A stretch of DNA of 64,000 bases, from positions 1-64,000 of the forward strand of contig JASANC010005529.1 in assembly GCA_030248135.1 (NCBI GenBank). The letters run 5' to 3'. The notes beneath the pieces were generated by a model. The model saw only the letters and a program-made list of their open reading frames with translations. It was not told the origin of the DNA and did no database searches. The number at the start of each line of letters is the position of its first letter. The stretch's first letter is position 1. Of this stretch, positions 23,269-47,300 are shown in pieces. The DNA comes from Theristus sp. LFF4_11. Lineage: Eukaryota; Nematoda; Chromadorea; Monhysterida; Xyalidae. A program made the translations under genes and the position numbers.

Positions 23269-23814
23269 ATGTTGCTGTATTCTTTGATACTCGAACGCGA
23301 CGCAAAGTGGATTTATCGTGTTTACTGGCTGTTTGCAGCGATTTTTTCTGTTTCGGCGGCGAAAAACTACAGAATCGAAGGTAAATTATCACGGAATACT
23401 GAGCGGTAAGAACTGCAGAGTAGTTTTTTATTGGTGTTCACTTGTCGAAATCGCTTGTCCGTCATGAACGGCACGGCCTCCACTTATTGGCAACGCTAAA
23501 CTATTCAAAATATAACACGTAAATGCTAAGCTACTATTAAAAATGCCTGAGAAACGTGCTGATTAGTGACAGAATCAGCGGACGGATTTTGGGCGTGCGT
23601 GGCAGCGTGGAAAAAAACTGAAAAACTCAAAAATTTTTAAAAACTTTTGAAGTAAAAACCGACAAAGAGTTTGCGAGAATTTTGTCTGCACTCAGAAAAC
23701 TCGACCGTGCTCCAAACGACGCTGCTCTCGTTGGCGTGCGGCTCCGTCGGCGGGTTTCTGCTGGGCATCTGCGTCGGTTGGCCGACAGTTTGGTTCTTGA
23801 TGAAGAAAAAATAA
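23269..23814 (+). CDS. Small two-helix membrane protein (micropeptide), two exons
   Basis: Exon 1 is 23269-23380 and exon 2 is 23696-23814 (stop TAA). The join is phase 1, with a GT donor in GAAG|GTAAAT and a CAG acceptor. The product is about 76 residues. Helix 1 follows a short charged N-terminus (WIYRVYWLFAAIFSVSAA), a short charged loop (KNYRIEENS) comes next, and helix 2 is LLSLACGSVGGFLLGICVGW, ending in FLMKKK. The dilysine-like KKK tail could favour ER retention. I do not recognise the family. The frame-consistent join of two hydrophobic segments and the stop just after a basic tail are the support. It is short, so it could still be chance. Confidence 0.5.
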
Positions 23815-23948
23815 AAAAATGGGACGCAAAAATGACAAATATCATGTGTGTGATCGATCATCTACGCTCAGCTTTGCGATAAGTAACCTTTTTTGCAAAC
23901 CTTAATGACTGCCGCGAAATTGATGTATGAACCTTCAAAATGCCGGAG

Positions 23949-24709
23949 CAGGGTTTTTTTGACGCAAAATCTTGCGTCAATGACGAAAAATAATTTGGGC
24001 TGACGCAAAAAAATTTGGCCGTTTGCGTCAACTGACGCAAACAAATTTCGAGGACGTCATAAGGCTGTTTTGGGTCATTTATGCACTGATTGAAAATTTT
24101 TCCGCGCCTTCGGCGCAGACCACGGACTGCTTATAATTTTGTTTGACAATGCATGTCATGCAAATGTGATGGATGGCATGGTCAGCTGATTTATCGTTTG
24201 TTTTCAATATTGTTGTTCAGTGTTATGTTGACGGTTCGATGTAACAACACCGTGGCGTATAATTGTTGTTTTGATCGTTTCTAGGTTCACCTAGCTCCTA
24301 TCCTGAGTTAGCTTCCAGCCCTCCACCCAGCTAATCTAGAACATAGTTACCTTTTGTTCGCTCCGTTCTGTTTCTAATCTGAACTGAACAAGTCTGAACA
24401 GGTGTCGTCATAGACGCTCTACAGATCTAAAAATCAAGTCTAGAAATTGAAAAGCCATTACAAAAAAGCCTAGAAAGCTTTGTTTCTGCACAGCAGGGGT
24501 TGTCAAATGCCAAAATCGCCTTGTTGTTTGACCGCAAGCGTCAAAAACGCTACTTTTAGTGATGAATGACGCAAAATTATTGCTTCTTTATTGTTATTTG
24601 TTCGATTCAGACTGGTATCATATTGACGCAAGAAAATTTATGCTGACGCAAAATTTTTCGACCGTTTGCGTCAATTGACGCAAGAAAAATTTGACGAAAA
24701 AAAACCCTG
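23949..24709. mobile_element. hAT-like non-autonomous element with TGACGCAA repeats
   Basis: Ends CAGGGTTTTTTTGACGCA and, inverted, TTTGACGAAAAAAAACCCTG. The flanking GCCGGAG at 23942-23948 and 24710-24716 is a perfect 7-bp duplication. TGACGCAA-type motifs repeat in both orientations near each end. No transposase frame. It lies between the micropeptide gene and malic enzyme cassette 1. Confidence 0.75.
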
Positions 24710-24716
24710 GCCGGAG

Positions 24717-25045
24717 GATTTTCAAAATGATAGAACCTTATGAAAACTTCAGCACTCCGCATTTGGAAAACTTTTTTAAAACAATAAAAAAATAATTTTA
24801 ATGGCGATTTTTTCACTTTTTTCGATCGAACCGTGATCAGATAATCAGCAAGAAGCTGAACTGAACATTGCCGATTCGACCTGACTTGACTCTCATTCGA
24901 GTTTGACAAATCATAACGAACGAGTGATTTGGTTGGTCCTCCACCCCACGCTCCTCCTGTTACTGCTGTCTGCCGCCGTCATTCGCTTGCCGCCATCCGC
25001 CGCCCGTTGCCACGACGAAATAAAAAAGAAATAAAAGCAACGAGA
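24717..25045. other. Upstream region of malic enzyme cassette 1
   Basis: AT-rich, then a short GC-rich CGCCGCCGT-containing stretch just before the first ATG (24960-25015). Presumed promoter or 5' UTR; no defined element recognised. Confidence 0.35.
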
Positions 25046-28643
<3,598 letters not shown>

Positions 28644-30698
28644 ATGGTGAAGTTGGCGAAATTATTGGCGTGCTACCGCGGCTATGGCATGTAAGCGAGG
28701 GACATATTTTCACATGGTTTTTTTACTTTTGCAAAGCAGTTTACACTGTCGTCCCAGTCGGCAACTAGCAAGGTAATTTGCTGCACTTGAATGTCTGTGT
28801 CACTAAGTGGCCATCTTTATTCATTCATTCATTTTTTCGAAAAAAGCAGGAAACTCCGATAAAACTGTACGAACAGCATGTAGTACGGGAGACCCAAATT
28901 GGTCGGGTACACAATTCCGGCAACCAATCAGCGTCGTGATTTCAGGCGCCGCCCCTCTGCGATGTTCGGCTATGCGCCCGCCAGCACGCCAACGAAGAAA
29001 CGCGGCATTGATGTGCTCCGTGATCACCACATCAACAAGGTTGATTGGCCAGTTGATGGTGTTCTGATTGATTCTGATTTCTGTTAGACTCGTTGTCTGT
29101 GCGGTCGGTGGATCGAGCCCCACCAAGGGGTGTAGTATAGACCTTTAATGACAGAGAAAACTCCATGGTCGCCCTTCTCGACGGCGTTCTGTACGCTTTT
29201 CTGGGTTAGCCCTGGCTAAAAACATCGCCTGAAGCCACCACCACCACCACCAACAACGGTTATCGAAACACGCAGGGTCTCTCATTCACGCTGAAAGAGC
29301 GCCAATACCTCGGCATCCACGGCCTGCTCCCGCCGGCGTTCTTCAATCAACATCAACAGGCGCACAAAGTGATACAGACGTTACGTAAGCAACCGGACGA
29401 TCTCGCGCGCTACATTCAGCTGAACGCACTTCAGGTTCGCTTGCGGTTGTTTGAGCTTTGAGCAGCGATTATTTTTGGCGACGACTGGTTTCCGAACTCG
29501 TTGAAGCTTAGTTTCGGCTGAGTTTTTTTCTTATTGCGCGAAAGGTGCCGCGCTACTCTGGCGTTAGCTTAGCGCGACAGGCTGCATGGGAGTGACGTTT
29601 CTCCGCCCACCTCGCGAACGCGAACGCTCGCACTCGGACACGCTGGTGCAACTATTGTAGCCGTTGAGCTGATTGGTTGTCGTGGTTGATTGGTTGTCGT
29701 GGCCGCACGGTGCAGCCAGCCAATCAACGCAATTGGTTGTGATGTGGTGACTCCATGCGCACACACCGATTTGAAATCAGTTTCCTTGCTTGACGCGGCA
29801 ATTCAAAATTGGCGTCACTTGGGTAATTTTGAATTGAATTCCCTTTCTGTGTCTGCAAGCGCTTTGAGTGGCAGAACCAAAAGAAAACGTCGTACTAGTG
29901 TTGAAAATTTAGTTTTGTTGAGAAACAGTCCGTGATTATTGTTCTGACAAGCATATGTCTGAAGAAAAGTGAAAATCATTCACTGCTGAATTGATAACTC
30001 AATCACTCTGAGACTGTGGTCGTGTGAACGTGTGCGTAAATCAACCAATTTCGCTGAATGTGTTTTTGGAGTTGCCCAAACGTTCCCATCTAACATTTTG
30101 GAAAATTTGATGACCCCAATTCGAAGTTGCTTCATTTCACCAGGATCGCAACGAGAAACTATTTTACCGCGTGCTAGTCGACAACGTCGAGGAGCTGATG
30201 CCCGTCGTCTACACGCCCACCGTCGGGTTGGCCTGTCAGAAATTCGGATTCATTTTTCGGCGGCCAAAGTTTGTGCTCTTGTTTGGAGTTTCATATATTT
30301 CGTTTTTTTCGCCAACAGCTGGAATGATTTTGTGAACGCGACTCGCTGATATTGGATGTCTACTTGATTTGAATCGACGAAATCATTGTCTTGTAGATTT
30401 TCTTGTCGTTTCCGTGCGGTCAAGCATTGTTTCGAAGGCAGTTGGTGACGTTGCTTGGTTATCCATCGCATTTACGATCCAGGCGTCATGACATTGAAAA
30501 TTGTAAAGTTTCGCTTTTGAATCAAGATTCCCTGAAAATTCCACCCTTTCAGGGGCGTCTACATCTCAATCTACGACAACTCTGTCGAGCACATCTATCG
30601 GATCCTGAGAAATTGGCCGGAAAAAGACGTTCGAGCCATCGTGGTCAGCGACGGCTCTCGAATCCTGGGTCTTGGCGATCTCGGCGTCAACGGAATGG
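28644..30698 (+). CDS. Malic enzyme N-terminal cassette 2 (alternative 5' half)
   Basis: Five exons of the same lengths as cassette 3: 28644-28690, 28946-29039, 29276-29434, 30144-30268, 30553-30698. The product starts [16 protein letters not shown], then [51 protein letters not shown] and [15 protein letters not shown], with all junction phases conserved. It ends at a phase 1 donor (ATGG|GTTTGT). Exon 4 is almost identical to that of cassette 1 (three differences in 125 bp), while exon 3 is clearly diverged. The acceptor of exon 3 lacks a pyrimidine tract because a SINE ends about 13 bp before it, which may weaken this exon. It could be an alternative 5' half of the enzyme or a decaying partial duplicate. 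Confidence 0.75.
29085..29262 (+). mobile_element. tRNA-derived SINE, copy 3 (5'-truncated)
   Basis: The A-box end is missing. The element starts TTAGACTCGTTGTCTGTGCG, followed by GGATCGAGCCCCACC, the body (GGCGTTCTGTACGCTTTTCT, GGTTAGCCCTGGCTAAAAAC) and a (CAC)n/(AAC)n tail ending just before the acceptor at 29275. Confidence 0.85.
29775..29882. mobile_element. Inverted-repeat element, family C, short copy
   Basis: GCTTGACGCGGCAATTCAAA, its inverted partner TTTTGAATTGAATTCCC, and the terminal GAGTGGCAGAACCAA. It lies in intron 3 of cassette 2. Confidence 0.55.
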
Positions 30699-31330
30699 GT
30701 TTGTTTTTTTGACCGTTTTTGACAGCGACTTTCTTGAAAAGTACACCCTGTTCGTTTAAAAAACAGTTTTAGATTGTTATTTTGTGCTTTGTCTGATTTG
30801 TTTTGTAATAGGTGTGAGATTAGATTGTTACTTACTGTACTGTCTTGATTGAGTATCATTATCTCATTTGTTTTGTGTCTGACTTAGCGTTGCCGTTTGA
30901 CTAATTCCAACTTGATTGCATTTTGCCCTGCTATTTTGCATCTTGCTTTGCTTGCTCGAGCGTCCAGCTTGCCTGTGATTTTTTAGTGCCTTCTTTGTGA
31001 TTATTTTTTAATCTAATGATGGACATTTTTGCATGATTTTTAAACAAAATTCTGATTCACAGCGCATTATCAAAACGATAGCGTTGTTATCTGTTTTCGC
31101 GACCAATCTTTTTTTGAAACTGAATGAAAACTGTGAGTGAATGAGTGAATGAGCGGTGTGATGCGTCTTCATGCGTGGCGTGTGTGGGTATTTGTTTGTT
31201 GCAATCTTGCGCTGTTTCGTTGCGTTCCGTTTGTTTTTTGAGATCAAAGAAAATGAAATTTTGCTTGTATATGTTTCTCGTTTCTGTTTTCGAGCATGGA
31301 AACCTATACACAGTACCTGAACGGTTGCTT

Positions 31331-31568
31331 CATTCGTGTCGAGACCCATTCTGAGGTGGAGGCACGTTGCGCGCGCTGGTTGGCTGCTCAACGCGGTGGC
31401 GGCCACTGATTGGTCGCATTCGCATTCATATTCTCGTGCCTCGCTTCTTCATTCGTGTCGAGACCCATTCTGAGGTGGAGGCACGTTGCGCGCGCTGGTT
31501 GGCTGCTCAACGCGGTGGCGGCCACTGATTGGTCGCATTCGCATTCATATTCTCGTGCCTCGTCATTG
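31331..31568. repeat. 119-bp tandem duplication
   Basis: Two copies offset by 119 bp, essentially identical over about 112 bp (CATTCGTGTCGAGACCCATT ... CTCGTGCCTCG). The duplication is recent and lies between malic cassettes 2 and 3. Confidence 0.9.
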
Positions 31569-31761
31569 ATTTCATCATTTTCGTGAGTTTTGCAGTTTGT
31601 TTGTTTTTTTTTCATATTTTATTGACTTCGAATTTAGAATTGGCAAAAAAAGCAAAAAAAAAAGAACGGTGAATTTTTTTGTTTTTCAGGTCCGTTTTAT
31701 CGTCGTTTTTCTCGACTTTTTTCGACTTCATCGCTTCATTTCAAGCCCACCGCAGCCAGTC

Positions 31762-32502
31762 TAGAGATGTCAAGAAAAAAAAATTTCTATTTTTTTCTTT
31801 AAAAAAATTTTTTTTTAAATTTTTTTTTAAATGAAAGTTGTTCAGAATTTTTCAGGGAGTCCGAATATCACCATCTGAGGAGCCACCGACTTACCATATG
31901 ACCCCCACTCATATGGGAGGAGGGTGAAAATTTCAGACTTGGTTTCGGCGACCCCATTTTCCCACCGACGACATCACGTCTCGTGTTTTGCCTCTCAATT
32001 CACCTCAAATAACACGGAAACAAGTTCAACAACAAACCGGTGTGATCATGCTGACGACACGAGGCGAAACAGCAACGAGCAACCAACGAAGTTACGCTTG
32101 CAGTGGCAGACAGTGCAATTTCGACCTTTCGAGATCCTGAAAAACGATGCGTAAATGTGAGTTCTCTGCTTCTTTCTCACCTTAGCGGCATCGGAATTTG
32201 TTGAACTAGCCTTTGCGACGCTCAAGTACTTCAATGCGCGAGTCGATCATCACTCACCAAGGCTAAAAACAGTCGATAAATCAATCCAGAATACCACCTG
32301 CAGCGTTGAAGACTAAGTGACAAGGTAAAGTCGAAAATTTGTGTTGAACTTTCGAAAAATTATGCCAAAAACGGCATTTTCAGGGCACATTAAAGAAAAA
32401 ATTTCAAAAATTTTTAATAAAAAAAATTAAAAAAATGCTCATTTTTTTACTTTTTTTTAAAAAAAAATTTAAAAAAAATTTTTTTTGGCCCTTACATCTT
32501 TA
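31762..32502. mobile_element. hAT-like element directly upstream of malic cassette 3
   Basis: Ends TAGAGATGTCAAG and, inverted, TAAAGATGTAAGG. Perfect 8-bp target duplication AGCCAGTC at 31754-31761 and 32503-32510. Subterminal A/T palindromes flank a unique core, with no transposase frame. The right end is 21 bp from the cassette 3 ATG at 32524. Confidence 0.8.
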
Positions 32503-32523
32503 AGCCAGTCGACTTCAATCAAC

Positions 32524-41729
<9,206 letters not shown>

Positions 41730-43462
41730 ACGGGTTTCTTTCGTCCCCTTTTTGTGACATTAGCCAGGAACTGAAATCAGTGCTAAGTTGTTGTTATTTT
41801 TCATTGCTAAACCTTGATTGAATGGCATGGATCGTTAGTTTTTTCTGTCTTTCTGGCAGTTCGTGTCAGAGTTTTGACCATTTTTTCTTCGAAGCACTGG
41901 TTATTTATTGCTGGCTTGACTATTACTTATCTAGGCTTTGTTTTTTGTTGTTGTAAAGTGTCGGACGGAAATAGTGCGTCTATCGTAACGTATTCAGATT
42001 TGTCAGATTCTAACAATGAATATGCTGTATTCTTTATCATTACTAATTGTTGATTTAGACCGAAAGCTTGTGGTGTTTTTTTATAGCTTAAGGGTAGATT
42101 GTAGACCTTCATGTTTTTTTTAATGTTTTGGCATTCTGTCTCCTACTGTGACCAATGGTTTCGAGTTTTTTATACTTTCGAACACGACTTACGAAATTGT
42201 ATCCTGCTAGCGCTTTTTATACTGCTTGACTGTATGGATTTTGTTTTTTCTAGTTTTTTATATGTACTCAATCGATTGATTGTTTTTCTTTCTTGATGTA
42301 CTTGTTCAGTGATTCCAAACTGGTGGATCTTACTAGTCGAAATGTTTTTCAAAAAAACGGGATTGGTGGATTATACGTCACCGTGACCGATTATTTCAGA
42401 AGTTTTAGAAATCCAGAAAAAATGTATTAGAGTCAGCCGAGCTTAGATTTAGATTTGCATAATTATAATTAAAAATTGTCTATGTAGATCTTAAACTTAG
42501 CTTGTTTATTGAATCTGACAATGATGTACCTTAACTTGTTCAGCTCTGTTATTCTATTGAGGCAAACAACATTGTTTGTGTTTGTTTGTTGTTGTTTTTT
42601 GTTGTTTTCCTGTTTTCTATCTGGTTTTCTTTTTGAATCTAGCAACATCGAGAGCTGTCGATCTTTTTTGTGATAGTTGTCCTCTCGGTGTAGCACAGTG
42701 GTTTGGTATGGTAGTTCATTTGTGATTCTGTTTGTATATCTACCGTGTTTTGTCTGAAATCAGCTTTGATTGTCTTGTTTTTTTTATTTGTCTTTTTTTT
42801 TGCGATTACCCATAATTTCTTTGCAAAAAAAGTTTTTTTTGATTTTTTTTGAACAGCTCACAGACAATCACGACCACGAGCTACTTGGAGGGTTTTTTTT
42901 TATTTGAATTGAAGTAACCAACTCGATTCAACCAAAAATGAACTGATACACATTGTCCACTTTTCCACGATGTCAGAGTTTATTTTCACGCGATCTGGCT
43001 TGTCAGTTGTCTTGTAAATGTCGACTTTGACGTCAATATTTTTCTCGTGTATTTTGCTGCTTCATTGTATTTTTTTCATTAAATTGTGCACTTGTGCTTT
43101 ACACAGCGACTGTCTATCACTACTAGTGTTTCTCGCAGTGTATTCACTATTCATGTGTATGATTTCTGAAAGTCGCTGATTTCTGTTCTTTTTTTGTTTC
43201 TTTTGTAAGCAGCAGCAGGAATTCTAAAATGACAAATTGCCAGAAAAATGTTTCTACTTCAGCTCGGATAAAAGTTATGCTGATTACCTTGGTGGGTTTC
43301 CGTTACGAGCGCTTTTACCTCGTGTTTCGCACGACTGTTGGTCAAAAAAACGGCCAGTTCTATTGGCACTATTTGAATTGGACGTGTTGGTTGGTCGTGT
43401 CAGCATGATGCAGCCAATCAGCGTGCCGGAAGTGAATATAGTTGACAACAATCATTGTAATC
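41730..43462. other. T-rich 3' flank of malic enzyme
   Basis: Long T-rich sequence with an ATTAAA-type polyadenylation signal near 43078. No exon or repeat family was recognised. Open frames here are short and T-driven. Confidence 0.45.
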
Positions 43463-44277
43463 ATTATCTAAAAATGCGGGAGACGCATATAAAAGGAGGA
43501 ATATGGCTTTGTGTAAGCAGTGAAAGACTTGGCTCGACAACGCTTTTCAAGCCTCTGATGTGGTACACACGGATACAAGTACACAAGAGTAATATTTTTG
43601 TGCCGCGTTTGTTTTGCTGAAAAGCGAAAAAAGCTTTAAAATTATTTTATAATTGTCCTCTCCAGTTTAGTTTGAAATTCTCGAGCGAAATTCTGTAACT
43701 CTGTGCAAAAACAACAATCAGAGACTGCGATTGCAAAACACTGCTGCATGTAGCATTATCGTTGCTAACGTAGTGTACGCACCGCTGTGTATACACCAGC
43801 ACCAGTGACGAAAAGGTGTTGTCTTCCGTTAATTTTCACCATTTTTTACCAAACTCTTGTTGATTTGCGTGGGAGTATGAATGTAGGCTAAACCGTCCGT
43901 CCCGTGAGCCATTGCCTTTGCCACAGAAAGGCACATTGAGTAAACCAATGCCTCTGCGATACACTTTGTCCTGGGCAAACCAGTGTCAGCGATCTAAAGT
44001 CTGATTGTTATTTTAGTGGTTTTAGCTTTAGTGGTCGCTCGCTAAATGCCCGAAATACCGCAAATGTGAAAGTTTCATTTGTCTACAATGTACGAGTACG
44101 AGGGTTGCCATGTGCAACCGAAATACTGAATAAACGGCGCAAAAATATGGCTCTTATGTACTTGTATCCGTGTGTACCACATCAGAGGCTTGAAAAGCGT
44201 TGTCGAGCCAAGTCTTTCACTGCTTACACAAAGCCATATTCCTCCTTTTATATGCGTCTCCCGCATTTTTAGATAAT
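43463..44277. repeat. Fold-back element with about 145-bp near-identical arms
   Basis: The left arm starts ATTATCTAAAAATGCGGGAG at 43463, and the right arm is its reverse complement ending at 44277. The arms match over roughly 145 bp, including CATATAAAAGGAGGAATATG. The loop is about 540 bp and includes a weaker inverted pair (AACAATCAGAGACTGCGA). No target duplication was identified. It directly precedes the satellite array. Confidence 0.8.
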
Positions 44278-44394
44278 ATTCTGACTTTTACATAAGCCCC
44301 GAAGGTCGGACCAAATTCACAATTCGTTGGGCACACATTCTTCTGAACTTTACATTCGGCAACAACACAGGTTTTTCATGGGGCTGGGGTTGGG

Positions 44395-47300
44395 TTGGGG
44401 CAAAAAACTAATTATAATTTCAAAATCTATATATGAAATTACCCCAGGAAACATTTTTGGTCGGTTATGAGCCAATTTCAGACAAAAATTGAAAGGGCGA
44501 CATTTGAAACCAGGCTAAAACTCCGAACATTTGAAAATGCCCAACTTTTTGCCCAAAAAGGGCCGGGGAAAAAGTAGTTGGATTTTTAAAATCTACGGAT
44601 GAAATTACCCAGGAAACTGTTTTGTTCGGTTGTAAAACAACTTTAGACAAAAATTGCCCAATTTTTAACCCAAAAAGGGTCGGGGCAAAAAATAACCGGA
44701 TTTTCAAAATCTACGGATGAAATTACCTCAGGAAACTGTTTGTTTGGTTATGAAACAATTTCAGACAAAAATTGAAAGGGCGACGTTTGTAACCAGGTCA
44801 AAACCTGCGAACTTTTGAAAATGCGCGATTTTTTGCCCAAAAAAAGGTCGGAGCAAAAAAATAATTGGATTTTTAAAATCTACGGATGAAACTACCATAG
44901 GAAACCATTTTGTTCGGTTATGAAACAACTTTAGACAAAAATTGCCCAATTTTTAACCCAAAAAGGTCCGGCAAAAAAGTAACCGGATTTTCAATATCTA
45001 CAGCTGAAATTACCCGAGAAAACTTTTTTGTTCGGTTATGAAACAATTTCAGACAAAAATTGAAAGGGCGACATTTGAAACTAGGTCAAAACCTCCGAAC
45101 TTTTGAAAAGGCCCAATGTTTTACCCAAAAAAGTCGGGGCAAAAAAGTAATTGGATTTTTAAAATCTACGGATGAAATTACCCAGGAAACTGTTTTGTTC
45201 GGTTGTAAAACAACTTTAGACAAAAATTGCTCAATTTTTTACCCAAAAAAGGTGGGGGAAAAAAGTAATTGGATTTTTAAAATCTACAAGTGAAATTACC
45301 CAGGAAAATGTTTTATTCGGTAGTAAAACAACTTTAGACAAAAATTGCCCAATTTTTAACCCAAAAAAGGTCGGGGCAAAAAGTAACTGGATTTTCAAAA
45401 TCTACAGCTGAAATTACCCCAGGAAACTTTTTTGTTCGGTTATGCCTAATTTTTAACCCAAAAAGGGTCGGGGCAAAAAAGTAACCGGATTTTCAAAATC
45501 TACAGCTGAAATTACCCCAGGAAACTTTTTTGTTCGGTTATGAAACAACTTTAGACAAAAATTGCCCAACTTTTAACCCAAAAAAGATCGGGGCAAAAAA
45601 GCAACCGGATTTTCAATAACTACAGCTGAAATTACCCCAGGAAACTTATTTGTTCGGTTATGCCTAATTTTTAACCTAAAAAGGGTCGAAGCAAAAAAGT
45701 AATTGGATTTTTAAAATCTACAGCTGAAATTACCCCAGGGAACTTTTTTGTTCGGTTATGAAACAATTTCAGACAAAAATTGAAAGGGCGACATTTGAAA
45801 CTAGGTCAAAACCTCCGAACTTTTGAAAATGCCCAATTTTCAACCCAAAAAACATCGGGGCAAAAAAGTAATTGGATTTTTAAAATCTACGGATGAAATT
45901 ATCCAGGAAACTGTTTTGTTTGGTTGTAAAACAGCTTTAGACAAAAACTGCCCAAATATTTTTAACCCAAAAAAGGTCGGGGCAAAAAAGTAACCCGATT
46001 TTCAATATCTACAGCTGAAATTACCCCAGGAAACTTTTTTGTTCGGTTATGCCCAATTTTTTACCCAAAAAGGGTCGGGGCAAAAAAGTAACCGGATTTT
46101 CAAAATCTACAGCTGAAATTACCCCAGGAAACTTTTTTGTTCGGTTATGAAACAATTTCAGACAAAATTTGAAAGGGCGACAATTGAAACTAGGTCAAAA
46201 CCTCCGAACTTTTGAAAATGCCCAATTTTCTACCCAAAAAAGGTCGGGGCAAAAAAGTAATTGGATTTTCAAAATCTAGAGATGAAATTACCCATGAAAA
46301 CCATTTTGTTCGATTATGAAAAAAATTTAGACAAAAATTGCCCAATTTTTAACCCAAAAAGGGTCGGGGCAAAAAAGTAACCGGATTTTCAATATCTACA
46401 GCTGAAATTACCCCAGGAAACTTTTTTGTTCGGTTATGAAACAATTTCAGACAAAAATTGAAAGGGCGACATTTGAAACTAGGTCAAAACCTCCGAACTT
46501 TTGAAAATGCCAATTTTTTACCCAAAAAAGGTCGGGGCAAAAAAATAATTGGATTTTTAAAATCTACGGATGAAATTACCCAGGAAACTGTTTTGTTCAG
46601 TTGTAAAACAACTTTAGACAAAAATTGCCCAATTTTTTACCCAAAAAGATCGGGGCAAAAAAGTAACCCGATTTTCAATATCCACAGCTGAAATTACCCC
46701 AGGAAACTTTTTTGTTCGGTTATGCCTAATTTTTAACCCAAAAAGGGTCGGGGCAAAAAAGTAACCGGATTTTCAAAATCTACAGCTGAAATTACCCCAG
46801 GAAACTTTTTTGTTCGGTTATGAAACAACTTTAGACAAAAATTGCCCAACTTTTAACCCAAAAAAGATCGGGGCAAAAAAGCAACCGGATTTTCAATAAC
46901 TACAGCTGAAATTACCCCAGGAAACTTATTTGTTCGGTTATGCCTAATTTTTAACCTAAAAAGGGTCGAAGCAAAAAAGTAATTGGATTTTTAAAATCTA
47001 CAGCTGAAATTACCCCAGGGAACTTTTTTGTTCGGTTATGAAACAATTTCAGACAAAAATTGAAAGGGCGACATTTGAAACTAGGTCAAAACCTCCGAAC
47101 TTTTGAAAATGCCCAATTTTTAACCCAAAAAAACATCGGGGCAAAAAAGTAATTGGATTTTTAAAATCTACGGATAAAATTATCCAGGAAACTGTTTTGT
47201 TTGGTTGTAAAACAGCTTTAGACAAAAACTGCCCAAATATTTTTAACCCAAAAAAGGTCGGGGCAAAAAAGTAACCCGATTTTCAATATCTACAGCTGAA

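Noticed and set aside
43464..44266. Paired frames MRETHIKGGIWLCVSSERLG in both fold-back arms as a gene
   Set aside because: They are identical because the arms are inverted copies, short, and without splice or family support.
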